A DNA stretch of 47,642 nt from Myxococcales bacterium (GTDB taxonomy: Bacteria; Myxococcota_A; UBA9160; SZUA-336): NCBI GenBank assembly GCA_013215565.1, contig JABSQV010000008.1:1-47642 (forward strand), read 5' to 3'. The translations under genes were made by a program, and so were the position numbers. The notes beneath the pieces were generated by a model that was not told where the DNA came from, searched no databases, and saw only the letters and a list, made by a program, of their open reading frames with translations. Below, piece after piece: positions 17,501-24,793 of the stretch. How positions within the stretch are numbered: position 1 is the first letter of the stretch; each line of letters begins with the position of its first letter.

Positions 17501-17709
17501 TGATCAATGTCGGGGGCCTGATCACGTCGACGCTCTTGACGCTCGTCTTCGTGCCGGTGATCTACAGCGTGCTCGACGGTCTGGCGACCTGGGTGCGCGG
17601 CCACACCGGCCGCCTGGTGCCCGGACGCAAGGAGTTCGAATTCGCGGGGGAACGCCCGCGCGAGTCCGCGGAAAAATCCGCGATTCCGTCCGCGGGTGGT
17701 GGCAACTAG
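14554..17709 (+). CDS. RND superfamily efflux pump, inner-membrane subunit
   Basis: 1051 aa, a full-length HAE-1/AcrB-class transporter. The TTG start at 14554 overlaps the adaptor stop (TTGA), and MRISSISIERPVFALMLIL is a standard RND N-terminus. The first transmembrane helix is followed by a large periplasmic loop, helices 2-6 (from about residue 335), a second loop, and helices 8-12 (from about 855). The proton-relay acidic pair in transmembrane helix 4 is intact, D399 and D400 in GLVIDDSIVV. Repeat symmetry is seen in PLTIMTSAPLSFIGGFLAL and GLVMKNGILLVDYIN. It exports hydrophobic or toxic compounds using the proton gradient; substrates are unknown. Confidence 0.93.
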   Translation: MRISSISIERPVFALMLILGLVVLGLVSLSRLNLDLNPAVEFPFVSVSTQLYGASPETIERAVTDVLEEELNTLEGIRTLSSRSSAGLSLVFIEFGLGFDPARKAQQVRERVARTRALLPPDIEEPLVEQIDPDSNAIIKIMLSGPYSVRELSEYTENQIVTRFERLKGVGKVHVLGARDREIRIWLDPVRLAGYGLSIEDVGNTVRSENADMAGGHIEGPTREWSVTMSGRVRKVEDFGALIVAEREGALVKLRDVAIIEDGMEDERTITRLNGQRGVALEIQRQSGANTVAVARAVRAEVEDIRGNLPTGMQILITGDQAVYIERSIGGIYEDMLLGGLLAVLVVLFFLRNPRSTLIAAISIPSSVIASFTLVYIAGFTLNSMTLMALSLSIGLVIDDSIVVLEAIVRRLERGDSPMQAAEHGVSSVGLAVISTTLAVCAVFVPIAFMRGMMGQWFYEFGLVVAFTVSISTLVALTLTPMLASRFLVQAPAEGRLFIAFGRWYTAVENLHRRILAWALRRTALALSLAGAFVVAGCGIATTVPFDLFQDSDQAEFKLQVILPLGSPLPVSDRVARRVEAALVADQNVRAVFTTVGSGVQHRPNESSFYVRTSPRQERDLTLIELKNSLRDQIAAIVPEAREVRADDISWMSSGRRDAVMTYALRGPDLDRLSEHADELVARMRASGTFTDVSVSHESGRPEIELEIARDRAADLGVPAVRVGRTLRALLAGEKVGSFEDMGDRFDVRVRVLPEYRDEPGKLDLIRVRSLRGELVPITNLVRSRVVEGAVEISRENRARQITLYANLASGVALGDAVQQLDDWGPEIGIEAPDELVSVGRARAMGEAAYGVVFAFLLAMVAIYMILASLFNSVIHPLTIMTSAPLSFIGGFLALKLAGMPLDMMSGIGLLVLMGLVMKNGILLVDYINQLRHEGRTREEAILEAAPARMRPVLMTTGALVFGMLPIALQLSAGSAFRAPMAVINVGGLITSTLLTLVFVPVIYSVLDGLATWVRGHTGRLVPGRKEFEFAGERPRESAEKSAIPSAGGGN

Positions 17710-17727
17710 CCGGCTTCGCTCCCGGGT

Positions 17728-18915
17728 TCAGTCGTCGAAGCGCGCGCGCAGTTCGGGTGCGACGACCGGGCAGGCAGCCTCGGGGCGCCGGAACAAGCGG
17801 CTCCGAATGTGGGCGATGCCGTCGTAGCCCAGGTCCCGGATCGCGAGCGGGCACAGGCCGGCCAGAATCGAAGCGAGGCGCCAGCCGCCGCCGAGCGCGC
17901 CGAGCACGTGCAGGGTCGCCGCCGAGCGCAGGAGCAGCCGCCCGTCGGCCGTCTGGACCGCGGTACTGTCGGGGAAACCGGCGCGTGCCGCCTCCGGGAC
18001 GACCCGCTCAAAGGTCTGGCTCTCGATCGGCGCGAAGCGGAAGGTGTCACCGGGCCGGTCCTCGGCCAGAACGAAGCGCACGCTTCGGTGGCACAGGCCA
18101 CAGTCGCCGTCGTAAAAGATGCGCTCGGGCCGGTTCGCGCGCCGCGCCGGAACCCATGCCGGGTCGAAGGCGAAGAGATGCAGCAGCACCACGCCCGCGG
18201 GCACGCTGTTTTCACCGGCGAACGTGACGGCGATCGCGCCCGCGCCCGCCATCCCGATCCAGATCCAGGGCCGTGCGCGCTTCCAGAACGCGAGCGGCAG
18301 GAACGACAACTCGAACCCGAGCCAGCTCCAGCTTCCGGCCTGGAGCAGCCACGCGGGTGCGGCGAGCAGTGCAGCCTGAAGTACGCCGGGGTTGGCGGCC
18401 GCGGCCTCCAGCCATGCGTCGAGGCCGCTGCCCGAGCGCCACCCGGGCTCGGCCAGTCGTGTCAGGCTGTCGAATCCGTAGAAAAGCGCGAGCACGATCC
18501 AGTTCGCGGCAAAGATCCCGGCCGGAAGCCGCCAGCCGCCGCCCGGATCAGCTGCACCGCGGTGTGCGAGCGACCCGTACGGGGCCGACGGAATGAACAG
18601 CTGAAGGAACAACAGCCAGTAGATTGCGAGCGAGAAGGGGCTCTCCAGTGGGTTCGCCATGCCCGAAATCGCCGTGAACCCGCACGCGGTTGCGAGCGCC
18701 GCGACGCGCGCGTGAAATCCGGCGGCCAGGGCCAGCGCGGCGACCCCGGCCGAGATCGAGAGCACGAGCCACACCGCAGTTGAGTCCGCGAGCGCCCCGG
18801 GTAACAAGCTCGCGCCCGGGCCCGATCCGAGGCCTTCCGCAAACCGGGCAGCCAGGGTGAGCCCCAGGACTGCCCGGTACAGGCTGTACTGACCGCCGGT
18901 CCAGGCGTTTGGCAC
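17728..18915 (-). CDS. HTTM-like membrane domain fused to DCC thiol-disulfide oxidoreductase domain
   Basis: 395 aa from a GTG start. Residues 1-260 hold several transmembrane helices (VWLVLSISAGVAALALAAGF, FSLAIYWLLFLQLFIP, GIFAANWIVLALFYG) resembling the HTTM fold of the vitamin K-dependent carboxylase family. Residues about 265-390 are a DCC (DUF393) domain with the motif FYDGDCGLCH; the redox cysteines are C272 and C275. The fusion puts a thioredoxin-like site at the membrane, so a role in disulfide chemistry or quinone cycling is plausible but unproven. It starts 15 bases after the CorC/HlyC-type gene on the same strand. Confidence 0.75.
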   Translation of the reverse strand: MPNAWTGGQYSLYRAVLGLTLAARFAEGLGSGPGASLLPGALADSTAVWLVLSISAGVAALALAAGFHARVAALATACGFTAISGMANPLESPFSLAIYWLLFLQLFIPSAPYGSLAHRGAADPGGGWRLPAGIFAANWIVLALFYGFDSLTRLAEPGWRSGSGLDAWLEAAAANPGVLQAALLAAPAWLLQAGSWSWLGFELSFLPLAFWKRARPWIWIGMAGAGAIAVTFAGENSVPAGVVLLHLFAFDPAWVPARRANRPERIFYDGDCGLCHRSVRFVLAEDRPGDTFRFAPIESQTFERVVPEAARAGFPDSTAVQTADGRLLLRSAATLHVLGALGGGWRLASILAGLCPLAIRDLGYDGIAHIRSRLFRRPEAACPVVAPELRARFDD

Positions 18916-18930
18916 GCGCGGCGTATGCGC

Positions 18931-20331
18931 CTAAGCGGTTTCGGTTCTGGGCGACCGGCCGACTTCGACCGGGGCTCCGGGACCGGCCTCCGTGTCGCTT
19001 TCGTCGGGACCCTGCTCGATCCGAAGCCTCCCGACCCGGCGGCCCGAGACCTCGGTGATCGTGGCCTCGTAGGGGCCGAGGCGCAGTCGGTCGCCGCGCT
19101 GAGGGAGTCGTCCGAGCAGCGCGATCACGTGACCCCCGATCGTGTCGGCGCCCTCTTCCTCGAGTTCGATTTCGAGGCGCTCCTCGGCCTCGGGTAGCGA
19201 GAGGCTGCCGCGAACCTCGAAGACGCCCTCGGAGAGTTCGCGGAACTCGGGTGTCTCGTCGTCGAACTCATCCTGGATCGGTCCCACGATCTCCTCGAGG
19301 GCGTCCTCGAGGAAGGCGAGCCCGAGCGTGGTTCCATGTTCGTCGACCACGACCGCGCAGCCGGAGCGGGACTCGCGGAGTTGCCCGATCAGCTGGGCCA
19401 GGGGCTGCGTGTCGGGCACGAAGACCGCGCGCCGCGCGATTCTGCGCAGGTCCACCTCTTTGCCGTGGAGCAGGACGCCGAGCACGTCCTTCGCGTGAAC
19501 GACCCCGATGATGCGGTCGAGCCCGTCGTCGCAAAGCGGAAAGCGGCTGTGCTGGCTATCCCGCACCGTGTGCAGGTTGTTGCGCGCCGACGCCTTCAAC
19601 TCCAAATAAGAGACGTCGACCCGGGGAACGAGGATGTGCCGGACCTCGAGTTCCATCATGCCGAAGACGTTCTCGGCCAGTTCCCGCTGTCCCGAGGAGA
19701 TGTGCCCGGCCCGGGCCGAGGTCGCGACCATCAGCCGCAGGTCGTCGGCATTGGCCGTCAACTCCAGGCTCTCTCCGGCCTTTACGCCGACCAGCCTCAG
19801 GATCGCGTTCGCGGAGCGGTTCACGAACTCGATGAACGGCCGCAGGATCAAGGTGAAGCTCCGCAGCGGCAGCGCGATCTGAAGCGCCGTCGATTCCGCG
19901 TTGCGCAGCGCCCAGATCTTGGGGGCCTGCTCACCGACCGTCATCTGTACGGCCGTCAGTCCGAGGATCGCAATTCCGGCGTAGAGCGCGCTCATGGCGC
20001 CCCCGGTCGGAAGCGAGATGCCGGCCAGGCCCGCGGCGCTCCAGAAGATCTGCTCGACCCAGGGCTCGCCGAGATACCCGACCAGCAGGGTCGTAATCGT
20101 GATGCCGAGCTGACAGGAGGACAGGTACCGATCCAGGTGATCGAGAATGTGCTGGACGGCTCGGGCACGCCGGCTGCCGCCCGACGCGAGCGCTGCGATG
20201 CGCCCGGCGCGCGCACGCACCAGCGCGAATTCGGAGGCGACGAAGAAGCCGTTTACGGCTAAGAAGGCGAGCAGCGTCGCGAGCCGCCAGGTGACCCCGG
20301 CACCGCTCAAGCCCGGTTCTGGACCGTCCAT
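18931..20331 (-). CDS. Hemolysin/CorC family protein (CNNM, CBS pair, CorC_HlyC)
   Basis: 466 aa from ATG 20331; a GTG directly before it (20334) is the alternative. Domain order is typical: an N-terminal CNNM/DUF21 membrane region with about four helices (LLAFLAVNGFFVASEFALVR, GITITTLLVGYLGEPWVEQI), two CBS domains (about 205-335; HILVPRVDVSYLEL, AVFVPDTQPLAQLIGQLRES), and a C-terminal CorC_HlyC domain (PEFRELSEGVFEVRGSLSLP to the end). Relatives are linked to magnesium, cobalt or sodium transport. The name hemolysin is historical. Upstream is a 246-base divergent region shared with the monooxygenase gene. Confidence 0.88.
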   Translation of the reverse strand: MDGPEPGLSGAGVTWRLATLLAFLAVNGFFVASEFALVRARAGRIAALASGGSRRARAVQHILDHLDRYLSSCQLGITITTLLVGYLGEPWVEQIFWSAAGLAGISLPTGGAMSALYAGIAILGLTAVQMTVGEQAPKIWALRNAESTALQIALPLRSFTLILRPFIEFVNRSANAILRLVGVKAGESLELTANADDLRLMVATSARAGHISSGQRELAENVFGMMELEVRHILVPRVDVSYLELKASARNNLHTVRDSQHSRFPLCDDGLDRIIGVVHAKDVLGVLLHGKEVDLRRIARRAVFVPDTQPLAQLIGQLRESRSGCAVVVDEHGTTLGLAFLEDALEEIVGPIQDEFDDETPEFRELSEGVFEVRGSLSLPEAEERLEIELEEEGADTIGGHVIALLGRLPQRGDRLRLGPYEATITEVSGRRVGRLRIEQGPDESDTEAGPGAPVEVGRSPRTETA

Positions 20332-20488
20332 CACTTTCTAGCGGTTACCTCGCCCTGAGCATGCTCCGATCGCGCGCGAAGATCAACGCGCCGGGGCCGG
20401 GAACTCTGTTTTACGCATCGGAAGCCCGCCAGAGCTTCGTGAGGCGGGGCTGGAACCAAGAGGCGGCAACGGACCCGCAGCTCCCGAG

Positions 20489-20517
20489 TTGACCCATCTG
20501 AGTTCCCCGGAGAGGAT
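20489..20517 (+). promoter_or_regulatory. Candidate promoter of monooxygenase-hydrolase operon
   Basis: TTGACC, 17-base spacer, GAGGAT. The -35 matches the motif seen at other genes here; the -10 is weak. A leader of about 55 bases with GAGGAG 5 bases before ATG 20578 follows. The rest of the divergent region 20332-20577 shows only a G-rich run near 20519-20535. Confidence 0.3.
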
Positions 20518-20577
20518 AGGGGGCGGGGGCGGGCGCGTGCCGAGGCCTTCCGCGCTTTGAGCGCTCGAGGAGCCCAG

Positions 20578-21816
20578 ATGAAGTTCACCTGGTTCAACCT
20601 GATGCCCTGGCCGCACCTGCCGGACGACTTCCGCGAGAAGTACCGCTCGGTCTGGGTAGACATTCCGAGTTCGCTCTACGACCCGGAAAAGGGCAACGCC
20701 GTCTACCACCAGTATCTCGATCAGCTCGAGTATGCCGAGGAACTCGGCTTCGACGGGATCGGCGTGAACGAGCACCACGCCAACGCCTACGGGCTGATGC
20801 CGTCCCCGAACATCATGGCCGCCACGCTGACACGCCGGACCTCGCGCGCGGCCATCGTGGTGCTGGGAAACTCGATCGTGCTCTACAACCCCCCGATCCG
20901 GGTCGCCGAGGAGTTCGCGATGCTCGACGTGCTCTCGGGCGGGCGGCTGGTGGCCGGGTTCCCGGTGGGCACCTCGATGGACACCAACTACTGCTACGGG
21001 CAGATCCCGGCCCACACCCGGGACAAGTACGCGGAGGCGCACGAGCTGATCATGCGCGCCTGGCGCGAGGACGAGCCCTTCGCGTTCGACGGCAAGTACA
21101 ACCAGCTCCGCTGGGCGAACTGCTGGCCGAAGCCGATCCAGAAGCCGCACCCGCCGGTGTTCATTCCGGGCGGCGGCTCGATCGAGACCTGGGACTTCTG
21201 CCTGGACCACGACTACAACTACTCGTACTTGAGCTTCGCCGGCTACGTGCGTGCCAAGGAGTTGATGGACGGGTACTGGGATCGCGTTGCCACGCGGGGC
21301 AAGGACGAGTCTCCCTACCGGGCGGGCTTCGCCCAGATCGTCTGCGTGGGCGAGACCGACCAGGAGGCCGAGGAGCTCTACGCGGAGCCGATCAAGTACT
21401 TCTACAACCGCTGCCTGCACGTCTACCCGGGCTTCGCCGACGCGCCCGGCTACCGCACGATCAAGACCATCAAGCAGAACGTGCTCTCCCAGATTTCGGC
21501 GGCGCGCCAGATGCAGTTCCAGAATCTCAGCTGGAAGGATCTGGTGGACGGGCGTTACGTGATTGCCGGAAGCCCCGAGACGGTTCGAGAGCAACTGGAG
21601 GAGGCGATCAAGGGGCTCCGGATCGGACACCTCTTCTGCCTGCTACACATGGGCAACATGCCAAACGAGGTCACCCGGCACAGTACGAAGCTGTTTGCGG
21701 AACGCGTGATGCCGCAACTGCGCGATGTCTGGCCCGAATGGAAGGACGACAATCGGAACTGGATCCAGCCCATGGAAGAGCGAATCCGGCCCGAGGCTCC
21801 CGGGAGGTCGGCGTGA
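20578..21816 (+). CDS. LLM class flavin-dependent monooxygenase
   Basis: 412 aa. ATG 20578 has GAGGAG 5 bases upstream. Luciferase-like TIM barrel: LEYAEELGFDGIGVNEHHANAYG early (strand 2 and the conserved EHH), NSIVLYNPPIRVAEEFAMLD, LSGGRLVAGFPVGTS, then KPHPPVFIPGGGS and the C-terminal VIAGSPETVREQLEE. Members use reduced FMN or F420 with oxygen to oxidise small or aliphatic substrates. Which cofactor applies cannot be read here. Its TGA overlaps the ATG of the following alpha/beta hydrolase, so the two enzymes are made together and likely act on the same compound in sequence. Confidence 0.88.
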   Translation: MKFTWFNLMPWPHLPDDFREKYRSVWVDIPSSLYDPEKGNAVYHQYLDQLEYAEELGFDGIGVNEHHANAYGLMPSPNIMAATLTRRTSRAAIVVLGNSIVLYNPPIRVAEEFAMLDVLSGGRLVAGFPVGTSMDTNYCYGQIPAHTRDKYAEAHELIMRAWREDEPFAFDGKYNQLRWANCWPKPIQKPHPPVFIPGGGSIETWDFCLDHDYNYSYLSFAGYVRAKELMDGYWDRVATRGKDESPYRAGFAQIVCVGETDQEAEELYAEPIKYFYNRCLHVYPGFADAPGYRTIKTIKQNVLSQISAARQMQFQNLSWKDLVDGRYVIAGSPETVREQLEEAIKGLRIGHLFCLLHMGNMPNEVTRHSTKLFAERVMPQLRDVWPEWKDDNRNWIQPMEERIRPEAPGRSA

Positions 21817-22598
21817 TGGAATCCCGAAAGATCGAGACGCGCGGAGGTCGCACGAAGGTGCGCGTGTACGAGGGCGGCTCCGGCGAAACGCTCGTGTTTC
21901 TCCACGGGGCGACCGGCCTGATTCAGGACGACCCGTTTCTGGCGCGGCTCGCCGAGCGCTACCACGTCGTGGCGCCGCTGCTTCCCGGGTACGAGGACTC
22001 GGAGGGCGAGGAGAGTATCCACGACATGCTCGCGATCACGCTCCACAGCTTCGACGTGCTCGACGCGCTCGAAATCCGCAACCCGATTCTGGTGGGCCAT
22101 TCGATGGGCGGCATGATTGCGGCGGAAATGGCCGCGCTTTGTCCGCACGAGATCGAAAAACTCGCGCTGATTGCACCCGCGGGTCTGTGGCTCGACGAGC
22201 ATCCGATCCCAGACCTGTTTGCGCTGCTCCCGATGGAACTCCCGGCGCTCCTGTTTCACGACGTCGCGAAGGGTATTGCGCTCATGTCCGCGGGCGCGAA
22301 CTTCGAGGACGACGAGTTTCTGAAGGAGTTCCTCATCGCGAACTCGCGTCGTTTGGGCACCGCGGGCAAGATGCTCTTCCCGATTCCCAACCGCAGGCTG
22401 AGCGACCGGATCTACCGTGTCACCGCCCAGACGGTCCTGATCTGGGGCCAGAACGACAAGCTGATCGTTCCCGCGTACGGCTCAAGGTTCCGCGAACTTC
22501 TCCCGCAGGCGGAGTGGGTCGAGGTCGAGGCGGGCGGGCACATGCTCCCCTACGAGCAGCCCGATGCAGTCCTCGATGGGATCGCGCGGCTCGGCTAG
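21816..22598 (+). CDS. Alpha/beta hydrolase
   Basis: 260 aa. Nucleophile elbow GHSMGG (Ser), acid in WGQNDKLI (Asp), and catalytic His in GGHMLPYE near the end give a complete triad. The oxyanion-hole segment FLHGATG is also present, and the fold follows the standard order. GGGAGG lies about 8 bases before the ATG, inside the end of the monooxygenase gene. As partner of the monooxygenase it may cleave an ester or C-C bond created by oxidation, which is inference. Its TAG overlaps the sulfurtransferase TAG on the other strand through a shared CTAG. Confidence 0.87.
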   Translation: MESRKIETRGGRTKVRVYEGGSGETLVFLHGATGLIQDDPFLARLAERYHVVAPLLPGYEDSEGEESIHDMLAITLHSFDVLDALEIRNPILVGHSMGGMIAAEMAALCPHEIEKLALIAPAGLWLDEHPIPDLFALLPMELPALLFHDVAKGIALMSAGANFEDDEFLKEFLIANSRRLGTAGKMLFPIPNRRLSDRIYRVTAQTVLIWGQNDKLIVPAYGSRFRELLPQAEWVEVEAGGHMLPYEQPDAVLDGIARLG

Positions 22599-23464
22599 CG
22601 CGCCGGGCCGGTCTCGATCGGGAAGCCGTCGGCACTCCCCCACTCGGCCCAGGAGCCGTCGTAGACCGAGACCTCCGGGTGGCCGGCCAGCGTGAGCACG
22701 AAGGCCTCGAGCGCTGCCGTCACGCCTGAGCCGCAGGTCGTGATCACGGGTGCGTCGAAGCGGACGCCGGCGTCTTCGTAGAGTTTCCGCAGTTCTGGGA
22801 TCGGGCGAAAGCGACCCGGATCGCCGTGCAGGTTGTCCGACCAGGGCAGGTTGCGGGCGCCCGGAATGTGCCCGGGGTGACCTGCGGGTTCAGGACCCTC
22901 ACCCCGGAAACGCTCGGAACTGCGCGCATCCAGGATCCGGGCTTCATCGCGCTCGAGGACGGACGCGATGTCGGCGCTCGAGCTGAGCCAGGCCGGCTCG
23001 GGTGCGGCGACGAAGTCCTGGGCCTCGCGCGTGACGTCCTCGCGGCTCAGGCGCCGTCCCTCGGAACTCCAGCCTTCGAATCCGCCGTCCAGAAGCGCCG
23101 CGCGCTGGTGTCCGAGGTAGCGCAGGATCCACCAGACCCGTCCGGCGGAGTAGCCGGCCTTGCGGTCGTAGATCACCACGTCGTGCGCGTTGGAGATCCC
23201 GGCCGAACCGAGCGCGCGCGCGAGCGCATCCGGGGCCGCGAGGGTGTTGCGCACGGGCGCGTCGGGATCTGCGAGGTCGACGGACAGATCGAGGTAGATG
23301 GCGCCCGGGATGTGTGCCTCCCGGTATTCGGCGCGTGCGTCGCGATTCTCGGAAGGCAGGTACCAGCTGGCGTCGATCACGCGAAGTCCGGGGTCGTCGA
23401 TCCGCGCTTCGAGCCAGGCGCCATCGACCAGAAGCGGCAGCGTGCTCGACACGCTCCCGATCAA
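22595..23464 (-). CDS. sseA: Sulfurtransferase, two rhodanese domains (3-mercaptopyruvate sulfurtransferase type)
   Basis: 289 aa. The N-terminal rhodanese domain is inactive (residues about 10-135, with VIDASWYLPSENRDARAEY and YDRKAGYSAGRVWWILRYLG). The C-terminal domain carries the active Cys244 in the loop CGSGVTA, which is the loop of mercaptopyruvate sulfurtransferases rather than the CRxGR form of thiosulfate enzymes. The TTG start at 23464 overlaps the stop of the deoxyhypusine synthase homologue (TTGA); GTG 23452 is an alternative start. It moves sulfur from mercaptopyruvate to an acceptor such as cyanide or thiols. Pairing with the upstream gene suggests co-expression. Confidence 0.88.
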   Translation of the reverse strand: MIGSVSSTLPLLVDGAWLEARIDDPGLRVIDASWYLPSENRDARAEYREAHIPGAIYLDLSVDLADPDAPVRNTLAAPDALARALGSAGISNAHDVVIYDRKAGYSAGRVWWILRYLGHQRAALLDGGFEGWSSEGRRLSREDVTREAQDFVAAPEPAWLSSSADIASVLERDEARILDARSSERFRGEGPEPAGHPGHIPGARNLPWSDNLHGDPGRFRPIPELRKLYEDAGVRFDAPVITTCGSGVTAALEAFVLTLAGHPEVSVYDGSWAEWGSADGFPIETGPAR

Positions 23465-24639
23465 CTCCGTTCGACGCAGCCGAGTTTCTCGAGGATCTCT
23501 CCGTTCCAGCTGAACTCGAGGCGCGAGCGATCCCGGGCCAGGCCTTCCTGAATCGCCGCGCTCGCGAGAAGCGGCAGCCCGACCGTGGGCTCGACCCAGG
23601 CCATCGCGCGCGCGGCGCTGGTCTTGATCTTGCCCCAGCTGGTGGCTTCGTCGAGCGTCGAACTCGAGAGGCCGCCGTCGGCCGTCACGGCCGTCGTCAG
23701 CTGTAGCGCGTAGCGATGTCCCTGGTCCTTGCGCCCGAATATGTAGCCCATCACGATCGAGTCGTTGATGTAGTTCTTGGGGACGCCCCCGGCGATGTAG
23801 ATCGCGGCCGTGACCTCGGACTGCGCGACGATCTGGGTGATCTCGTAGTTGTCCTGGATCGAGTCGATCTGGATACCGGGACGCTCGAACCTGACCGAGC
23901 GGTGATGGTGCTCGGTGAGCCCGATCCCGATCGAACTGTCGTTCAGCGCCGGCACGAACATCGGCACGCCCAGGCGCCGGCAGGTCGTCACGATCGAGTT
24001 CGGGTCGTCGACCTCGTCGGCGAGTCGGTCCATGAACTGTCGGCTCGAGCAGGGTCCGGGCGGCAGTCGGTCGGCGATCAGGCCCACCCAGGTGTCGGTC
24101 TTTCCGAAACCGACCTCGTCGACGTAGGTGTCGTAAATCCGGTCGATGTAGAGTTCGCGGAGTTTGGCATCATCGGCCTCGGGCGTCCCGCGGTAGTGCT
24201 GGTAGCCGCGCGCCTGGTAGATGTCCTGGTAGAGGATCGCGCCCGTCGAAACCACCACGTCGACCAGTCCCTGCTCGATCATCTCGCGGATCACCTGACG
24301 CAGGCCCCCCGCGATGAGCGGTCCCGCGAGTCCAAGAAAAATGGTCGGGCGGTCCGGGTCCCGGAGCATCTGCTCCAGAACTTCGTAGCAGCCTCCGACG
24401 TTGCGTGCCTGGATGCTCATGCCCGACATCGCCCGGACCAGGTCGGCGACCGAACGCGTGCGTGAGGGGACGAGCGGCTCGATGGGCCGCTCGAGCAGGG
24501 CGCCCTTCTTGTGGTCCGCTTCCCGATCGAGTTCCGGGTAGCTCCAGGCGAAGCCGAGTTCTGCTTCGGAGAGCTGGTCAGGTGGCGCGTCGGCCTTGGC
24601 CGGACGCTGCTTTCCTGAAGGGTGATCTACATCGGACAT
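23461..24639 (-). CDS. Deoxyhypusine synthase family protein
   Basis: 392 aa. Contains the deoxyhypusine synthase fold: FLGLAGPLIAGGLRQVIREM, VDVVVSTGAILYQDIY, VPMFVPALNDSSIG, and IAGGVPKNYINDSIVM with Lys288 at the place of the catalytic enzyme-imine lysine. Bacteria lack eIF5A, the eukaryotic substrate, so bacterial homologues are thought to act on polyamines (homospermidine formation) or unknown substrates. The active-site lysine is kept, so it is likely an enzyme. Co-transcribed with the sulfurtransferase gene (4-base overlap). Confidence 0.85.
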   Translation of the reverse strand: MSDVDHPSGKQRPAKADAPPDQLSEAELGFAWSYPELDREADHKKGALLERPIEPLVPSRTRSVADLVRAMSGMSIQARNVGGCYEVLEQMLRDPDRPTIFLGLAGPLIAGGLRQVIREMIEQGLVDVVVSTGAILYQDIYQARGYQHYRGTPEADDAKLRELYIDRIYDTYVDEVGFGKTDTWVGLIADRLPPGPCSSRQFMDRLADEVDDPNSIVTTCRRLGVPMFVPALNDSSIGIGLTEHHHRSVRFERPGIQIDSIQDNYEITQIVAQSEVTAAIYIAGGVPKNYINDSIVMGYIFGRKDQGHRYALQLTTAVTADGGLSSSTLDEATSWGKIKTSAARAMAWVEPTVGLPLLASAAIQEGLARDRSRLEFSWNGEILEKLGCVERS

Positions 24640-24754
24640 CGGCCGTCCCTTCCGTGTAACGGGCGCCGCGGACCCGGGTGCGGGCGAAGCCGAGTGTAGA
24701 GGGATTCTCGAGCCGCGAAAAGCGGCGACTCCCGGCCTGCGGCGTCCCCGTCCC

Positions 24755-24783
24755 CTGACGCCGCGAGCCCGGGCCGTTATGCT
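24755..24783 (+). promoter_or_regulatory. Promoter of FG-GAP lipoprotein gene
   Basis: CTGACG, 17-base spacer, TATGCT, then 10 bases to the ATG at 24794. The upstream in-frame ATG at 24779 lies inside the -10 hexamer, so it cannot be in the transcript if this promoter is used. Confidence 0.5.
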
Positions 24784-24793
24784 CGCGCCACGC

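Noticed and set aside
15625-17604. Long open frame on the minus strand inside the RND pump gene
   Set aside because: Gives a His/Arg/Glu-rich low-complexity protein with no family motif, while the plus strand encodes a full RND pump; it is a GC-rich antisense shadow.
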